Of a stretch of 64,000 bases of DNA, positions 12,769 to 22,509 are shown piece by piece. Source of the DNA: Ceratobasidium sp. AG-K (taxonomy: Eukaryota > Basidiomycota > Agaricomycetes > Cantharellales > Ceratobasidiaceae); NCBI GenBank assembly GCA_037039685.1, contig JAWNGF010000001.1, positions 5,952,001 to 6,016,000 of the forward strand, written 5' to 3'. The notes below the pieces were generated by a model. It ran no database searches and was not told the DNA's origin. It saw only the letters and a list, made by a program, of their open reading frames with translations. Position 1 is the stretch's first letter, and every line of letters starts with the position of its first letter. Position numbers and translations under genes: made by a program.

Positions 12769-14036
12769 TCAAGCAGGTCTTGACGCGGCGTCTCGTACGG
12801 CAGCGAGTCGCGAGGCACGAAGCGTTGCTGGGTCGGTCGCCCGGTGGCGGCCCTTGCGTGCGGCCGGAAGCGGTGCAATCGGTTTGGAGATGGAGTTTGC
12901 TACCGAAGCTAGTGGCCCGCGTGTTAGGCACATGGTGGGTAATGTCGTGGACTAGATGCTCACCTTGTGCGGCCGTCGCATTCGCATGACGGGTCTCGTC
13001 CGTTGAGAACCCTGGTATATGGAGATCGTAGTTTCGCTCTGCCACAAGTCGGTTAGATAGGCAACACAATATAGATAGGGGCCTCGTACCTAGATGAAGC
13101 TGCAAGTCTTTGACTTCAAGTGTCTCGGAGCCGCGATGTTTCGCCACTCGGCAGGCAAATTGAGTGACCGACTCTATAAAGTCATCTGCAGCTTGCAATA
13201 AAAACTACTCGCTTCCACGTCAATGATCCAGCCAAGTCGCGTGACGGTAAACCCACCTGCTCAGCGTCAGCATCGACTCGGACGTCAGGCTCAAAGCCAT
13301 AAACAAGTTCCCTCAGGACTCGTCTAGGCACCGGCGCAGGACCGGTTTGTGCGGGGTAACCTGCGGAGGCGTATTGTGGGAGAATCTGGTTGGAAAGAAC
13401 GGGTACGGGGCGGGTCCAGGATTGTTGTGTGGTAGGATAAGTTGTTGTTGTAGTCGCTGTTGTACCTGGCTTAGCAGCTGTGGGCTGTGTAGAGGCGCCG
13501 GGAGTACCAGGCTAGAAGCACGATAAGAACAAGTAGGATGTCGTTAAGCAGACGCGTACTTGTGGGGTGCCCGCGGGCTTGGGTGGCGCAGTGGTCGCTG
13601 GGCGTGCTGTAGTTGCAGCTGCGCCTGCCTGCTGTGCACCAGGAGCTACAATTCCGGCTAGAGTTTTGAGCTAAAAAGTGTATCATGAGCCAAGTATTGC
13701 TAATCGCAGCAGTTGACTTGCCTGTGCCATCTGACTCTCTGTCAAAGTCCCCTGCTTAGCCAAGTTCATAATCTGTGTCATATGTGGGGCTAGAGCAGCT
13801 GCGATCTGTGCCGAGTGGGTTGCCGATGCAGGTGTCCTCAACAGACTGCTGAGATTTGCCTGGATCGTGTTGAGCGTTGCCGGCACACTCGATGCTGCTG
13901 TCGCGGGTGCGGGGGTCGTGCTCGTAGTGGCTGTTGCCGCCGGGCGCTGCGCAGTCGCAGGCGTAGGCTGATACAATGTTCCGCCAGCATTGCTAGTCGA
14001 TGTCTGCCCGTCGGTGTTACTCGTCTCTTGGGACAT
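12769..14036 (-). CDS. TAF12: TFIID/SAGA subunit TAF12
   Basis: Histone-fold subunit shared by TFIID and SAGA, pairing with TAF4 or ADA1 in the nucleus. The protein starts [16 protein letters not shown]; an upstream in-frame ATG at 14096 is possible but would leave only about 57 bp to the divergent gene. A long Ala/Thr/Pro/Gln-rich N-terminal part follows, then the histone fold: [38 protein letters not shown], and [20 protein letters not shown]. It ends with a basic tail finishing RDAASRPA. There are six exons. The first intron begins GCAAGT, a GC-AG intron, right after the codons for ESQMAQ. The next-to-last splice joins LQLHLE to RNYDL exactly as in other TAF12 proteins. The gene shares a 117-bp promoter with the mitofissin-type gene. 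Confidence 0.9.
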
Positions 14037-14153
14037 GATCGCAAGCCGCAAAACAACAGTACTCGGTCTATTACCAATTGTCATAAGCGCCTTCAATCCG
14101 CACTTGCCCTTTGCATCTCACCACCACCAGCCACACCATTCATTGTCCTCGAT
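14037..14153. promoter_or_regulatory. 117-bp bidirectional promoter, TAF12 / mitofissin
   Basis: Only 117 bp separate the TAF12 start (minus) from the ATG of the mitofissin-type gene (plus), so the two must share core promoter DNA. No TATA box is evident; the sequence next to the plus-strand start is pyrimidine-rich. Confidence 0.5.
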
Positions 14154-14596
14154 ATGTTCGGAAAGCTGATCAGACTGGGCATTGACGCCGCTATTATCTC
14201 TGCCCTGCTTGCTGGTATCCAGCGATCGACCGGCTTGACGTGAGTTGAAATTAATCGACAGATGGGCACATGGGCTCAATGTGTTTCCCCAAATAGTCCT
14301 GCTATTAGCAGGATCAAGAACAAGGACATCCGCAGTAAGTCAGCACAATGGCCCGCATAGAATCTTTGCCTTATCTCGTACTCGCAGATGCTCTCAAGTC
14401 CTACTTGGAATTTGGAGGTAACTAGCATGCCCGTCGCTGGTCTGTTTCGCGCATTGATCTGATCAATCTCTCCAATCCAAGAATACGCATTTGACTTTGC
14501 TGTAGTTGTCATGGGCGTGAGTACCCATCTTCATCCTTCATGCATTACTTGCTAACTATGAGACAGCGCTCCGAGTACTTTGAGCGCAAGCGGTAA
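14154..14596 (+). CDS. mitofissin (Atg44/Mdi1-type, DUF1748) protein
   Basis: A 72-residue protein assembled from five exons, matching the DUF1748 family (Pfam PF08520) that includes mitofissin, the intermembrane-space factor needed for mitochondrial fission and mitophagy in yeasts. It reads MFGKLIRLGIDAAIISALLA, GIQRSTGLTPAISRI, KNKDIRNALKSYLEFGE, YAFDFAVVVMGRSEYFERKR. The hydrophobic amphipathic first helix followed by RSTGLTP, and the size (yeast members are about 73 residues), are the main evidence. All four introns are GT-AG, 49-64 nt, and every junction keeps the frame. The gene is convergent with OST2 and divergent from TAF12. The family call comes from recall of the family pattern, so a profile search is the decisive check. 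Confidence 0.75.
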
Positions 14597-14782
14597 ATGC
14601 TCAGCTATCCTGATAGCCACGGACTCGAGGACGCATTGAAACGATTGTTATGACAATCATCCGGCATGCCGAGACTGGGACTGGGGTGCTGGTATGAATC
14701 TTCTGGGCAGGGTTGCATGTATTATCACAATTCACTCAATCTAACGTGTTAAGCAAATGACACACGAGGGCGACGAATGCAT

Positions 14783-15266
14783 TTATCCCAAGAAGTTGAA
14801 CACGAAGAAATGCAAGACTATGGATCCTAGGCAAAAGTCCGCGAACGCTCTGTGCGACTGATTCAGTCATCCAGTCGCTGAAATCATAAATAAACTCACC
14901 GTTCGGGCGACACGTCCTTGAAGTTGGTGCGGTTTTCAGGGTTGACTTGGGATCTCAGTGAAGCGGTCAGAACGAACTGGCCAATTGTGCTTCCAAAGCT
15001 GCGAGCATGGAAATTAGCGTCAACCAGCATTCGCCACCTTATCATCAAGACGCTTACCCAGACAAGAACGCGTTGAAAGGAAAGTTGGTGACGAGTATAC
15101 AGTACAAGAACTGTATAATTCCCGAAATCATAATAAACACCAAGAAGGCGTCAATGAGCTTCAGACGGTCGGGCGTGTCATTTTGGTAGGACCTCCACAG
15201 TTGCTGAATGGCCGAGGATGTGGATACATTTTGCGCCTGGGCAGCAGCAACTTTTGGAGGAGGCAT
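14783..15266 (-). CDS. OST2: oligosaccharyltransferase subunit OST2/DAD1
   Basis: Small integral membrane subunit of the ER oligosaccharyltransferase, which transfers the glycan to asparagine in nascent proteins. It starts MPPPKVAAAQAQNVSTSSA; SSAIQQLWRSYQNDTPDRLK leads into the first membrane helix (LIDAFLVFIMISGIIQFLYC), then TNFPFNAFLSGFGSTIGQFV, SLRSQVNPENRTNF, and FKDVSPERAFADFCLGS with a last helix ending FFVFNFLG. Three exons; the acceptor for the last one is CGCACAG before AGCGTTCGC, which restores the conserved SPERAFADF. An in-frame extension upstream of this ATG has no family match and is not used. The order of helices and the DVSPERAFADF block are diagnostic. Confidence 0.92.
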
Positions 15267-15338
15267 CGTCGGCACAAGTTTTGTAGAGTGTGAAAGTAGG
15301 AAAGTGAGAGTGCTGCGCCTGGTGTCGACGTGGAGAAA

Positions 15339-15344
15339 CACGTG
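15339..15344. promoter_or_regulatory. CACGTG box in the OST2/mitoribosomal divergent promoter
   Basis: CACGTG in context ACACGTGATG, 73 bp from the OST2 start and 103 bp from the mitoribosomal gene start. Same core as at several other start-proximal positions in the window. Confidence 0.35.
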
Positions 15345-15446
15345 ATGTCGACTGCTTACCCAATCCATTTATCTCAGCGCTTTTTCGCAACGATCGTTAG
15401 GCTTTGGACTTGGGGGGTCTGTATTTATCCTCTTTCGTGTTTCTTC

Positions 15447-16626
15447 ATGAATCGACAACTCGTTCGTGCTCTTTGCTCTGCGAGAGCTCCAAAATCTACC
15501 GTCTGGTGCCTACCCAGGCAGCTCTCGACAACGACCGGTCCTGGTTCTGGCCTGCATAAACGACGAGAACTCGAGTATCCTATAGAGGCAGGACTTGGGA
15601 AATTCCTTACGCCCGAGGGGCTGAGGACTATTGCCGTTGAGTGGCAAGAGGGACTGTTGGATAGGTTAAATGAAGAGGTCAAAGGTGCGTATTCTAGTCG
15701 ATGAATGCGATATGAACGTCAGTAAATCATGGATGTAGGTACCGAACTACAGAACCAGAGCGTTATGCAGGTGCTTATTAGCACTGCGGCGCAGAAGAAT
15801 GCAAGCCTTGCGTTCATGTATGCCAGTCAAGCGATGAACAACAGCTTCTTCCTAGATAACCTGGTAAGCTCGTGTGCCCCCGTGACCCCGACAGTAAATA
15901 ACGTCTATCATTGATGAATTGTAGAGACCCCTCGCAGAAAATGAGGAATCCCACGAATCCAAAATCTCGCCGGGTCTGAATCAAAAAATCGTCAACGACT
16001 TTGGCAGCCTAACACATCTCAAATCAACCATGTCGGCTGCTGCACTCGGAATGAGCTCCAACGGCTGGGTATGGCTCGTTCAAGACGCCAACGGGTCGCT
16101 CGGCGTGGTGCCTACATTCGGTCCCGGCACGGTCCTCGTACGAAATCGCATGCATAGATCCCCCTTTTTCTCAGACGCAGTAGGCGAATCGTTCTCGGGC
16201 GCAGGCGAGCCCAAGTCTTCACCAAAGGAGAAACTCTCCCCGAGTGTAGCATCTCCTTTGTCCGGGAGCAATCTCAATCGCCCGTCATCTGGTTCAGTCG
16301 CAGACAAGTCCCGTAATAATCCTGTTCGAGAGCTTTACCAGGGGCAATCTTACACTCCCGGAGCCCTCGCGAACCTCCAACTCAGCGACTTTAACAAGAT
16401 AGGAGATATTCTCAGCCCGCTGTTTTGTATATCCGTCAACGAGCATGCATGGTTGTCGAGCGGGTATGGAGTGTGGGGCAAGGAAGAGTACTTAAAGCGG
16501 TTCTGGTCGGTGTTGAACTGGGAAAAAGTAAGTGCGACGAGGGATTATTGGTTGGGCTCTTCTGTTCAACGTTAGCTGTAATTATGTGCATACCATCAGC
16601 ATGAGTTCACCCCTCCAGAATTTTGA
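15447..16626 (+). CDS. mitochondrial small-subunit ribosomal protein, Fe/Mn-SOD fold (mS42/mS43 type)
   Basis: A structural protein of the mitochondrial small ribosomal subunit with the fold of Fe/Mn superoxide dismutase, like yeast Rsm26 and Mrp1. The start MNRQLVRALCSARAPKS is a basic, mitochondrial-type leader. The N-terminal SOD-like helix region contains AFMYASQAMNNSFFLDNL; the C-terminal domain contains GWVWLVQDANGSLGVV and CISVNEHAWLSSGYG, KEEYLKRFWSVLNWEK. In active SODs the second histidine ligand sits where this protein has asparagine in MNNSFF, and the aspartate of the DxWEH motif is replaced (SVNEH). So it is not expected to bind metal. A Ser/Pro-rich insert lies in the middle. 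The last exon is short (HEFTPPEF). Whether it is mS42 or mS43 is not decided. Confidence 0.8.
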
Positions 16627-16709
16627 GATTAGAGTGACCAGGGTCTTGGTTGGTTGAGACTAGCGCCAAGAGAGTCGTAACAGACTCCCACCACCTCCCA
16701 CCCTCCTCG

Positions 16710-18247
16710 ATGCCCTCTCCGACGCGAAGAGGCACTCCCAAGTTCCTGTGGTATTTATACCAAGACTTTCTCAACGCAGCGTCCCAGCTTAATTTTTCAT
16801 TCTCGCCCTCGGTCACGCTTGCCAAGTTTCGCGCGTACAAATTTACCTGGATCGAAACTGCCGAATATGTGTTTCTCACTGTGCTCGCGACGTTTTGGCT
16901 GGTCATCATGACCTCGCCTCCGTTCCCGTACAAGTTGATGATCCCGATACTCTATATAACTGGGTTAATCATTCCTTTTACCAGCCAGTTCCTCGTTCCA
17001 GCCACGCCCGTGCTCGCCTGGGTCATTACGTTCTTCTGCTCGAGGTTTATCCCAGCAAGTTACCGTCCAGCCATCTCGGTCTCGCTTCTTCCTACGCTCG
17101 AAGCGGTACTTTATGGTGGAAATATCTCCGACATTCTTACACGCTACACTCACCCCGTGCTGGACGTGCTTGCGTGGTTACCATACGGCGTAATCCACTT
17201 CACGGCCCCATTTGTTATCGCAGCTGCGCTGTGGCTCTGGCGGGGTAACGCAGGGAAGGGAAATAACGAAGCTCTCAAGTTTTGGGCGAGGGCATTTGGG
17301 TACATGAACCTTGCTGGAGTGCTGATCCAGATTCTCTTTCCTTGCGCACCTCCCTGTAAGTTTGCCATCCCTGCCTTGTGTCGGCCAAACCTTAACGCAT
17401 ATTTTTCTAGGGTACGAGCTCATCTATGGTTTGACACCTGCCAACTACTCTATTCGCGGTGCGGCTGGTGGCCTAGCCCGGATAGATGCACTCTTCCATT
17501 CGAATGGCTATCAGACTACATTCTCAGCCTCTCCTGTCGTATTTGGCGCATTCCCAAGCTTGCACTCCGGGTGTGCAACGATGGAGGCACTAGTTGTGAG
17601 CCACTTCTTTCCGAGGCTGCGTCGGTGAGTCCCAACAACTGCGGTCAGCCGAGAAGCAACGAGCTGATGCCAACCATAGGTACATTTGGTGCTATGCGGC
17701 CTTGCTCTACTGGGCAACCATGTACCTCACCCATCACTATCTAATTGACGTGGTTGGTGGAACATGCCTGACAATCTTCATGTTCTACTTTTTCCTTCCT
17801 CCTTCCCTGCGCACCCCCTACGACTCCCCTTCACCCTTTGCCTCGACCAAAATGAGTTCGGTATTTGCAAACGGCGCCTCGGGGGCCGGGTACTCGGCCA
17901 TTGCACGCGGCGGCCGCTCGAAACACGAACAATACGACGAGGAGCGTGGGCCATGGCGTTCGGGCTCACCTGCGTCTTCGTCGGGATCCCGTCGCTCTGC
18001 AGAGGCCCCACCTGCGTCTGGTGTACCATTCCTGCCCCGCGGGTCCGGGACAGGAGTCAGAGGCCAACGTGCGCACAAACATACGGCGTCCATTGCGAGC
18101 CTAATTCGTGCCGATGAGCGAGTGGATGAAGGCTGGAGTCCAGTGGGAACTGGTCCAAACGGGACGCCGAGGACGTTTGCATTCCCTCGTGCGTCCGAGG
18201 ATGGGCGGACGGACACTCGAGGGGCGGTAGCTATTCGCAGAGAGTAA
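16710..18247 (+). CDS. AUR1: inositol phosphorylceramide synthase catalytic subunit
   Basis: Transfers phosphoinositol from phosphatidylinositol to ceramide in the Golgi; the target of aureobasidin A and essential in yeasts. MPSPTRRGTPKFLWYLYQDF starts the protein; an upstream ATG at 16650 is less likely. Several membrane helices follow (for example FLTVLATFWLVIMTS and FVIAAALWLW). The PAP2-type active site is present: ANYSIRGAAGGLARID, GAFPSLHSGCATMEAL, and the His/Asp motif THHYLIDVVGGT. Two introns only: after CAPP, joining to WYELIYGLTP, and after FPRLRR. The membrane part ends about residue 330; a long hydrophilic tail rich in Ser, Arg, Gly and Glu runs to the stop. Total about 470 residues. 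The family call is firm. Confidence 0.93.
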
Positions 18248-19176
18248 TGGGAGAGCTCGTGCCTCCTGCTGTTGCAGAAGAGGACATTGCGGCGGGACGA
18301 GCGAGTCCGAGGATCAGGTCGTCCCAGGTTGGCTCGGCGGATCACTAGGTAGACGCGGATGAAGTTGACTTGGCGCCGTGATATGTCTGGATAATAATAC
18401 ATGTCTAATGGTAGATATTACCAATGTAGTTAGACTTGGGAATCATGTGATGGTAAAAGTAACTTGACCTTGGCCATGAAGCAGGCGCGTGTATGCGTTG
18501 GGACACCAAATTCAACCAGATAGGGATATGTACGCTCCCGCAAAAACGGCCGCCAGAAGAAGTGCAGCCCAGTGCAGTGTGCCCCTTAGAAACTTAACGC
18601 GCATGCTTAACTCTAATGTTTGACTAGACTCGTTGCACTTTCGCGCGGTTTGAACTCCGAGTAGCTGGAATATCTGTGAAGACGTTGGAGAGTCGCTTAA
18701 GGTACTAGCACTGCTTTTCGTGCTCTCTCGAAACCAGCGGGCGTCTAACTACTACGGCCTCGTTCGCCGGAAGCCAATGTGGGCTAAACGGCCTCATACA
18801 TCGAAATGTGAAAGTCTAAGCTACTCGGTCTCCATATCTTCCCCGTTAAATTCAGGGGTGTGATGCAGCTTGACTCGACCATTGCCGTCATGTTCTATAC
18901 CACAGGGGGTTGAAACTACCGTCGCCCCTAAAAATGCGAGGTATACCTGAGCGTGGGTACGAGATCTTCACTCGGGTGACACCGAGACCACACTATCACA
19001 CGCAGTCCATCTGGGAGTCATATTACAAGAAGGTTTCCATCCTCAAAGAGTATTGGAGTGTGTATGTGCTCCAATAAATGCGAGAAATAGAAGCAGTGAT
19101 TTGAAGTGACATTCACAAAAGCATTCGCGGTTGCCTTGATGGTATCTTCCATATAGAGTGGGATAAACTAAAAACT
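18248..19176. other. intergenic, no gene seen
   Basis: About 930 bp between AUR1 and the tRNA gene. No open frame shows family motifs, and nothing repetitive is obvious. Confidence 0.4.
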
Positions 19177-19181
19177 AAAAA
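19177..19181 (-). terminator. RNA polymerase III T-run
   Basis: On the minus strand a run of five T follows the tRNA-Ser 3' end after seven bases, with another run of five T about ten bases further on. This is the normal Pol III stop signal. Confidence 0.75.
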
Positions 19182-19187
19182 GACAAG

Positions 19188-19269
19188 CGACAGCTACAGG
19201 ATTCGAACCTGTGCCCTCGAAGAGGAATTGATTTCGAATCAATCGCAGTAACCACTTTGCTAAGCTGTC
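19188..19269 (-). tRNA. tRNA-Ser (anticodon CGA)
   Basis: A complete class II tRNA on the minus strand. The 7-bp acceptor stem pairs GACAGCT with AGCTGTC, followed by discriminator G. The anticodon stem ATTGA/TCAAT encloses the 7-base loop TTCGAAA, giving anticodon CGA, which reads UCG serine codons. A long variable arm (CCTC TTC GAGG) is the serine signature. The T arm is ACAGG TTCGAAT CCTGT, which also forms the Pol III B box; the A box lies at TAGCAAAGTGG. No intron is present between anticodon positions 37 and 38. The body is 82 nt before CCA addition. Confidence 0.95.
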
Positions 19270-19752
19270 TTGCCCATTCAGGATCTCACAATCCATAGAA
19301 TTAGTAGACTAATCACCAACACTTAAGATTGTATGAATTCTTCTGCTACGGTACTCCGGCTTTGCGTTCCCCCGCTTATTTTCCGCAGACAATCCTACAG
19401 AGACGTTTCATGTGTTCTGTTTCCTCCTGGTAGATGAACAATTTTGTTCCGTGTCTGCATTCCGACCATTGGAAGCTAACAACTCCACCGAAACTGGTCG
19501 ATACGAACTCGACTCTCCTTCATTTCGGCAATTCCGGTGCTGTAACTCGCTCTCGCCGGCAATAATTACAAATTTTACGCCAAGGCGTATCGCGTAGAGT
19601 ATTTTATTTCAAGCGATAAGGCACATCGTCGCTATCAGATTATGCCCCGCACCACCCGCAGGCGCAGCACCAACCAGAAAAATAAATATCATTTCTTGGT
19701 ATAAGAAGGTCGCTAGCCGAGCTGGTTGCTTCTTGTGGGGTTTGAAGTCGCC
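19270..19752. other. intergenic, tRNA 5' flank and transporter upstream region
   Basis: No gene is seen. The stretch contains the tRNA 5' flank and the sequence leading to the transporter ATG; the plus-strand open frame at 19412-19597 looks like chance. Confidence 0.4.
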
Positions 19753-22019
19753 ATGGCTGAGACTAAAGTCGACGGTGTTGACCTCCCTTATGATGGACGC
19801 CTCCAGGAGAACCCTCATGAAAAGAGGAGCGATGCCGAGTCCAAATCGTCGTCGCACGAAAAGGTCGAGCAACGAGTTCTAGAGGCTGACCCAACCGATG
19901 GCGCACCTTGGAGGTGGAGGATTATTGCGATGCTCTTTGCTCTCTCATTGGCAGGTACGTTGCTGCGTCACGAGCGCCGCCTAACACCATTGGTTCTGAA
20001 ATCACCGTTAGTCGGTAGCAGCTTCTCAGAGGCTACCCTGGGCCCGTTGAAGAGCACTCTTGTCAAGGAGCTCCACATCTCTAGTAAGTCTGTAGCATTC
20101 GTTCCCCGGATCGACATACCTAACCTTGCTTGTAGATGCACGCTACGGAACAATCTCATCTGCCACATCTGTCGTGAACATGTGTCTCCCTATCATTGGT
20201 GGTTACTTGGTGTATGCGCCACCCCCAACTTTTCGCACTCGCACCTAACATTTCTTCCCCTTCAGAGACTTTTACCCCATCGAGTACAGCATGATCTTCT
20301 GTGCTTTCTCCGTATTCGCCGGTGCTATCGTCTCGGCAGTGGGAGCACACCGCTCATCCTTCGGACCGGTCCTGGGCGGGCGCCTGCTCATGGGCTTCGG
20401 GAGCACGATCATTGAGATTATCCCACAGAAGATATACTGTCATTGGTTCAGGGGAAGGGTAAGTTTGCTACCCTTGTTCCTTCTCGGCCTGTCTTCTGAT
20501 GAGTGTACACGAAGGGGCTGGCATTTGTACTCGGTCTAGACATCAGTTGGGGAAAGGTTGTTGTTCTGGCCGCAAAGGCAACTGCAATTCCAATGAGTAC
20601 GATTGGAGACGAGTGGTCTTGGGCCCTCTGGGTGAGTCTCTGTCATGATAGGACGTCCGAGCCTCGACTAGCTAGTTGCTGACGTTGTTGGTATGACATA
20701 GATTCCGGCAATAGTCTGTGGAATCAACATCCTGCTGACCTTTGGATACATGATGTGGATACGTACGCTCCCCGAGGAGGTTCGAATGTGTGAGTGCGGG
20801 CTAGAATACTGGAGACTCACTGGTGATAAGGATGGATAGTATCCGCGCAAGAGAGAGCCCGGTCGCGACTGCGTCGGCCGACACTCAAGGCTGCGAGGGA
20901 GATTCCCTCGTTTTTCTGGTTCATGTTTTGCACCCAGGTACGCCTAGACTATGACCGCTGTCTTACAATTGAGGTTAACCGCGCATACACCCCAGATATG
21001 CCAAGCAGGCGTGGTTGGTGGCTTCAATGGGCTGAGCGCCGACATAATTCGCGCGACCCGAGGCACGACCGCACAAATTGCAGGGTATCAAGGTGAGTAA
21101 ACTAGAATTGAGATCTCACTGTAATATACTAAGTTGGCTCCACCCACCCAGGCTCAGTTCAGCAGGTTATCCCGATCTTCTTCTCCCCTTTTCTGGGAGC
21201 ATTCTTCGATCGATATGGTCGGCGCATGCTGTTCAGTGAGTGGGCTGGGGTGCACGATTGATCTGCTCCGCGGGCTGAACCATGTTGTATAGTTTCGATC
21301 ACATCGTGCATCTGGATCATGGTGTTTGCCGTGCTTGGGTTCTCGACCGTGCACGCGTTGTTCCCGATGGTGTTTGCTTCGGTAGCGCAATGTACGTCCT
21401 AACTAGTCTTGTCTCGCGCCACGCGGCTGAAAACGTGTATTTCAGCATTCAACGCGATGCCGTTTGTATGCTCCGTACCGTTGTTGGTCGCGTCACAGGA
21501 TCAGATTGGAACGGGATACGGGCTCTACAAGGCTGTGAGTGAACCATAATGTACTCAGACGCCTACCCATGCATCTTATCATAGTTCAATAACGCGGGCT
21601 CTGTAATCATCGATGTCGCGGCCGGTGCGATCCAGGACACGACAAATGGAGGCGGGTACAACGGCGTGATTGCATTCTTCATCGTAAGATTGCGTGGTTA
21701 TCGCCGAGTGCACAACGTAACGCTAAGAGTTTTGACAGGCGCTCAAAGGGATGGAAATCTTGTGGGGTTCCGTTTATGGTGTGCTAGACCGACGATTGTT
21801 GCGTGGCGTATTGAGTATGAGCGAAAAAGAGCGTCATGAGATTGAAAAAACGGTTGATCTCAACATGGAGCCTGGACGCCGGCCGTACAAGGCCTGGACC
21901 TACGGTGGATGGTAAGTCCCAGTGTCTGACTGAGCATAAATACTAACTTGGCCGCCAGGGGGTTCCTCGGGGCGTCAATCGTCATCGCGCTCGTCCTCTT
22001 CATCAAGTATTCAATTTAA
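19753..22019 (+). CDS. MFS transporter, MFSD1-like
   Basis: A 12-helix major facilitator. It starts MAETKVDGVDLPYDGRLQEN with a hydrophilic cytosolic segment, then helix 1 (WRIIAMLFALSLA). The loop after helix 2 reads DFYPIEYSMIFC; the segment GRLLMGFGSTIIEIIPQKIY, CHWFRGRGLAFVLGLDISWG resembles the MFSD1 family (lysosomal dipeptide exporters in animals) more than sugar or drug transporters. The second half has FFDRYGRRMLF (the MFS motif A copy), QDQIGTGYGLYKAFNN and GVIAFFIALKGMEILWG. The C-terminus is short, ending VLFIKYSI. Eleven or so exons. Substrate and membrane are not known; a vacuolar or endosomal role is suggested only by the family resemblance. Confidence 0.75.
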
Positions 22020-22509
22020 GTTATTGAAGACAAAAAATATGATGTGATCGATTACCAAATAGATTTAACTTTCATCGCTTAATCAAATTAGCGATCGGCG
22101 TCGGATTCACTCAACACGTGTACGCTGCATGAGCACTAGTGTCAACTTGAACAGAGACAGAGGCTCAACTATGGGCACACGGGCAGCTGCTGGGCATATA
22201 TATGAACTGCTTCCAGCCCAAGCGCATATAGCCTGCATACGACCCACCCTCGTTCAAAACTGTGGAGCCTCAACTGCGGTTTCAGCTCGGATCAGCCCAC
22301 GTGATCGGGAGTTTAACGGGGAGCCCAGGCCCGGGCATCACAGAGGCATGGGTGAAAAAGTGGTCCGTGCGGTTGCCACTACGTCACAGAGAGGATTGCC
22401 GATTTATGATTAAACCGCGGTGTCAGCCAGACTTTGCGCTCCCCTGTGTCGTAGTAGACCTGTCGTCATCGGTGACCCTCTCCCACCACAACACTGACGC
22501 ACATCCCCC
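22020..22509. other. intergenic, promoter region of the ATF1-type gene
   Basis: No gene is seen in these 490 bp. They contain CACGTG at 22115-22120 and 22298-22303 and a CRE-like TACGTCA at 22380-22386, all upstream of the bZIP gene. Confidence 0.5.
22380..22386 (-). promoter_or_regulatory. CRE-like site upstream of an ATF/CREB-type gene
   Basis: TACGTCA on the plus strand, TGACGTA on the minus strand, 124 bp before the ATG of a bZIP gene whose basic region is of the ATF/CREB class. ATF/CREB proteins bind TGACGT cores, so self-regulation is possible but only inferred. Confidence 0.4.
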
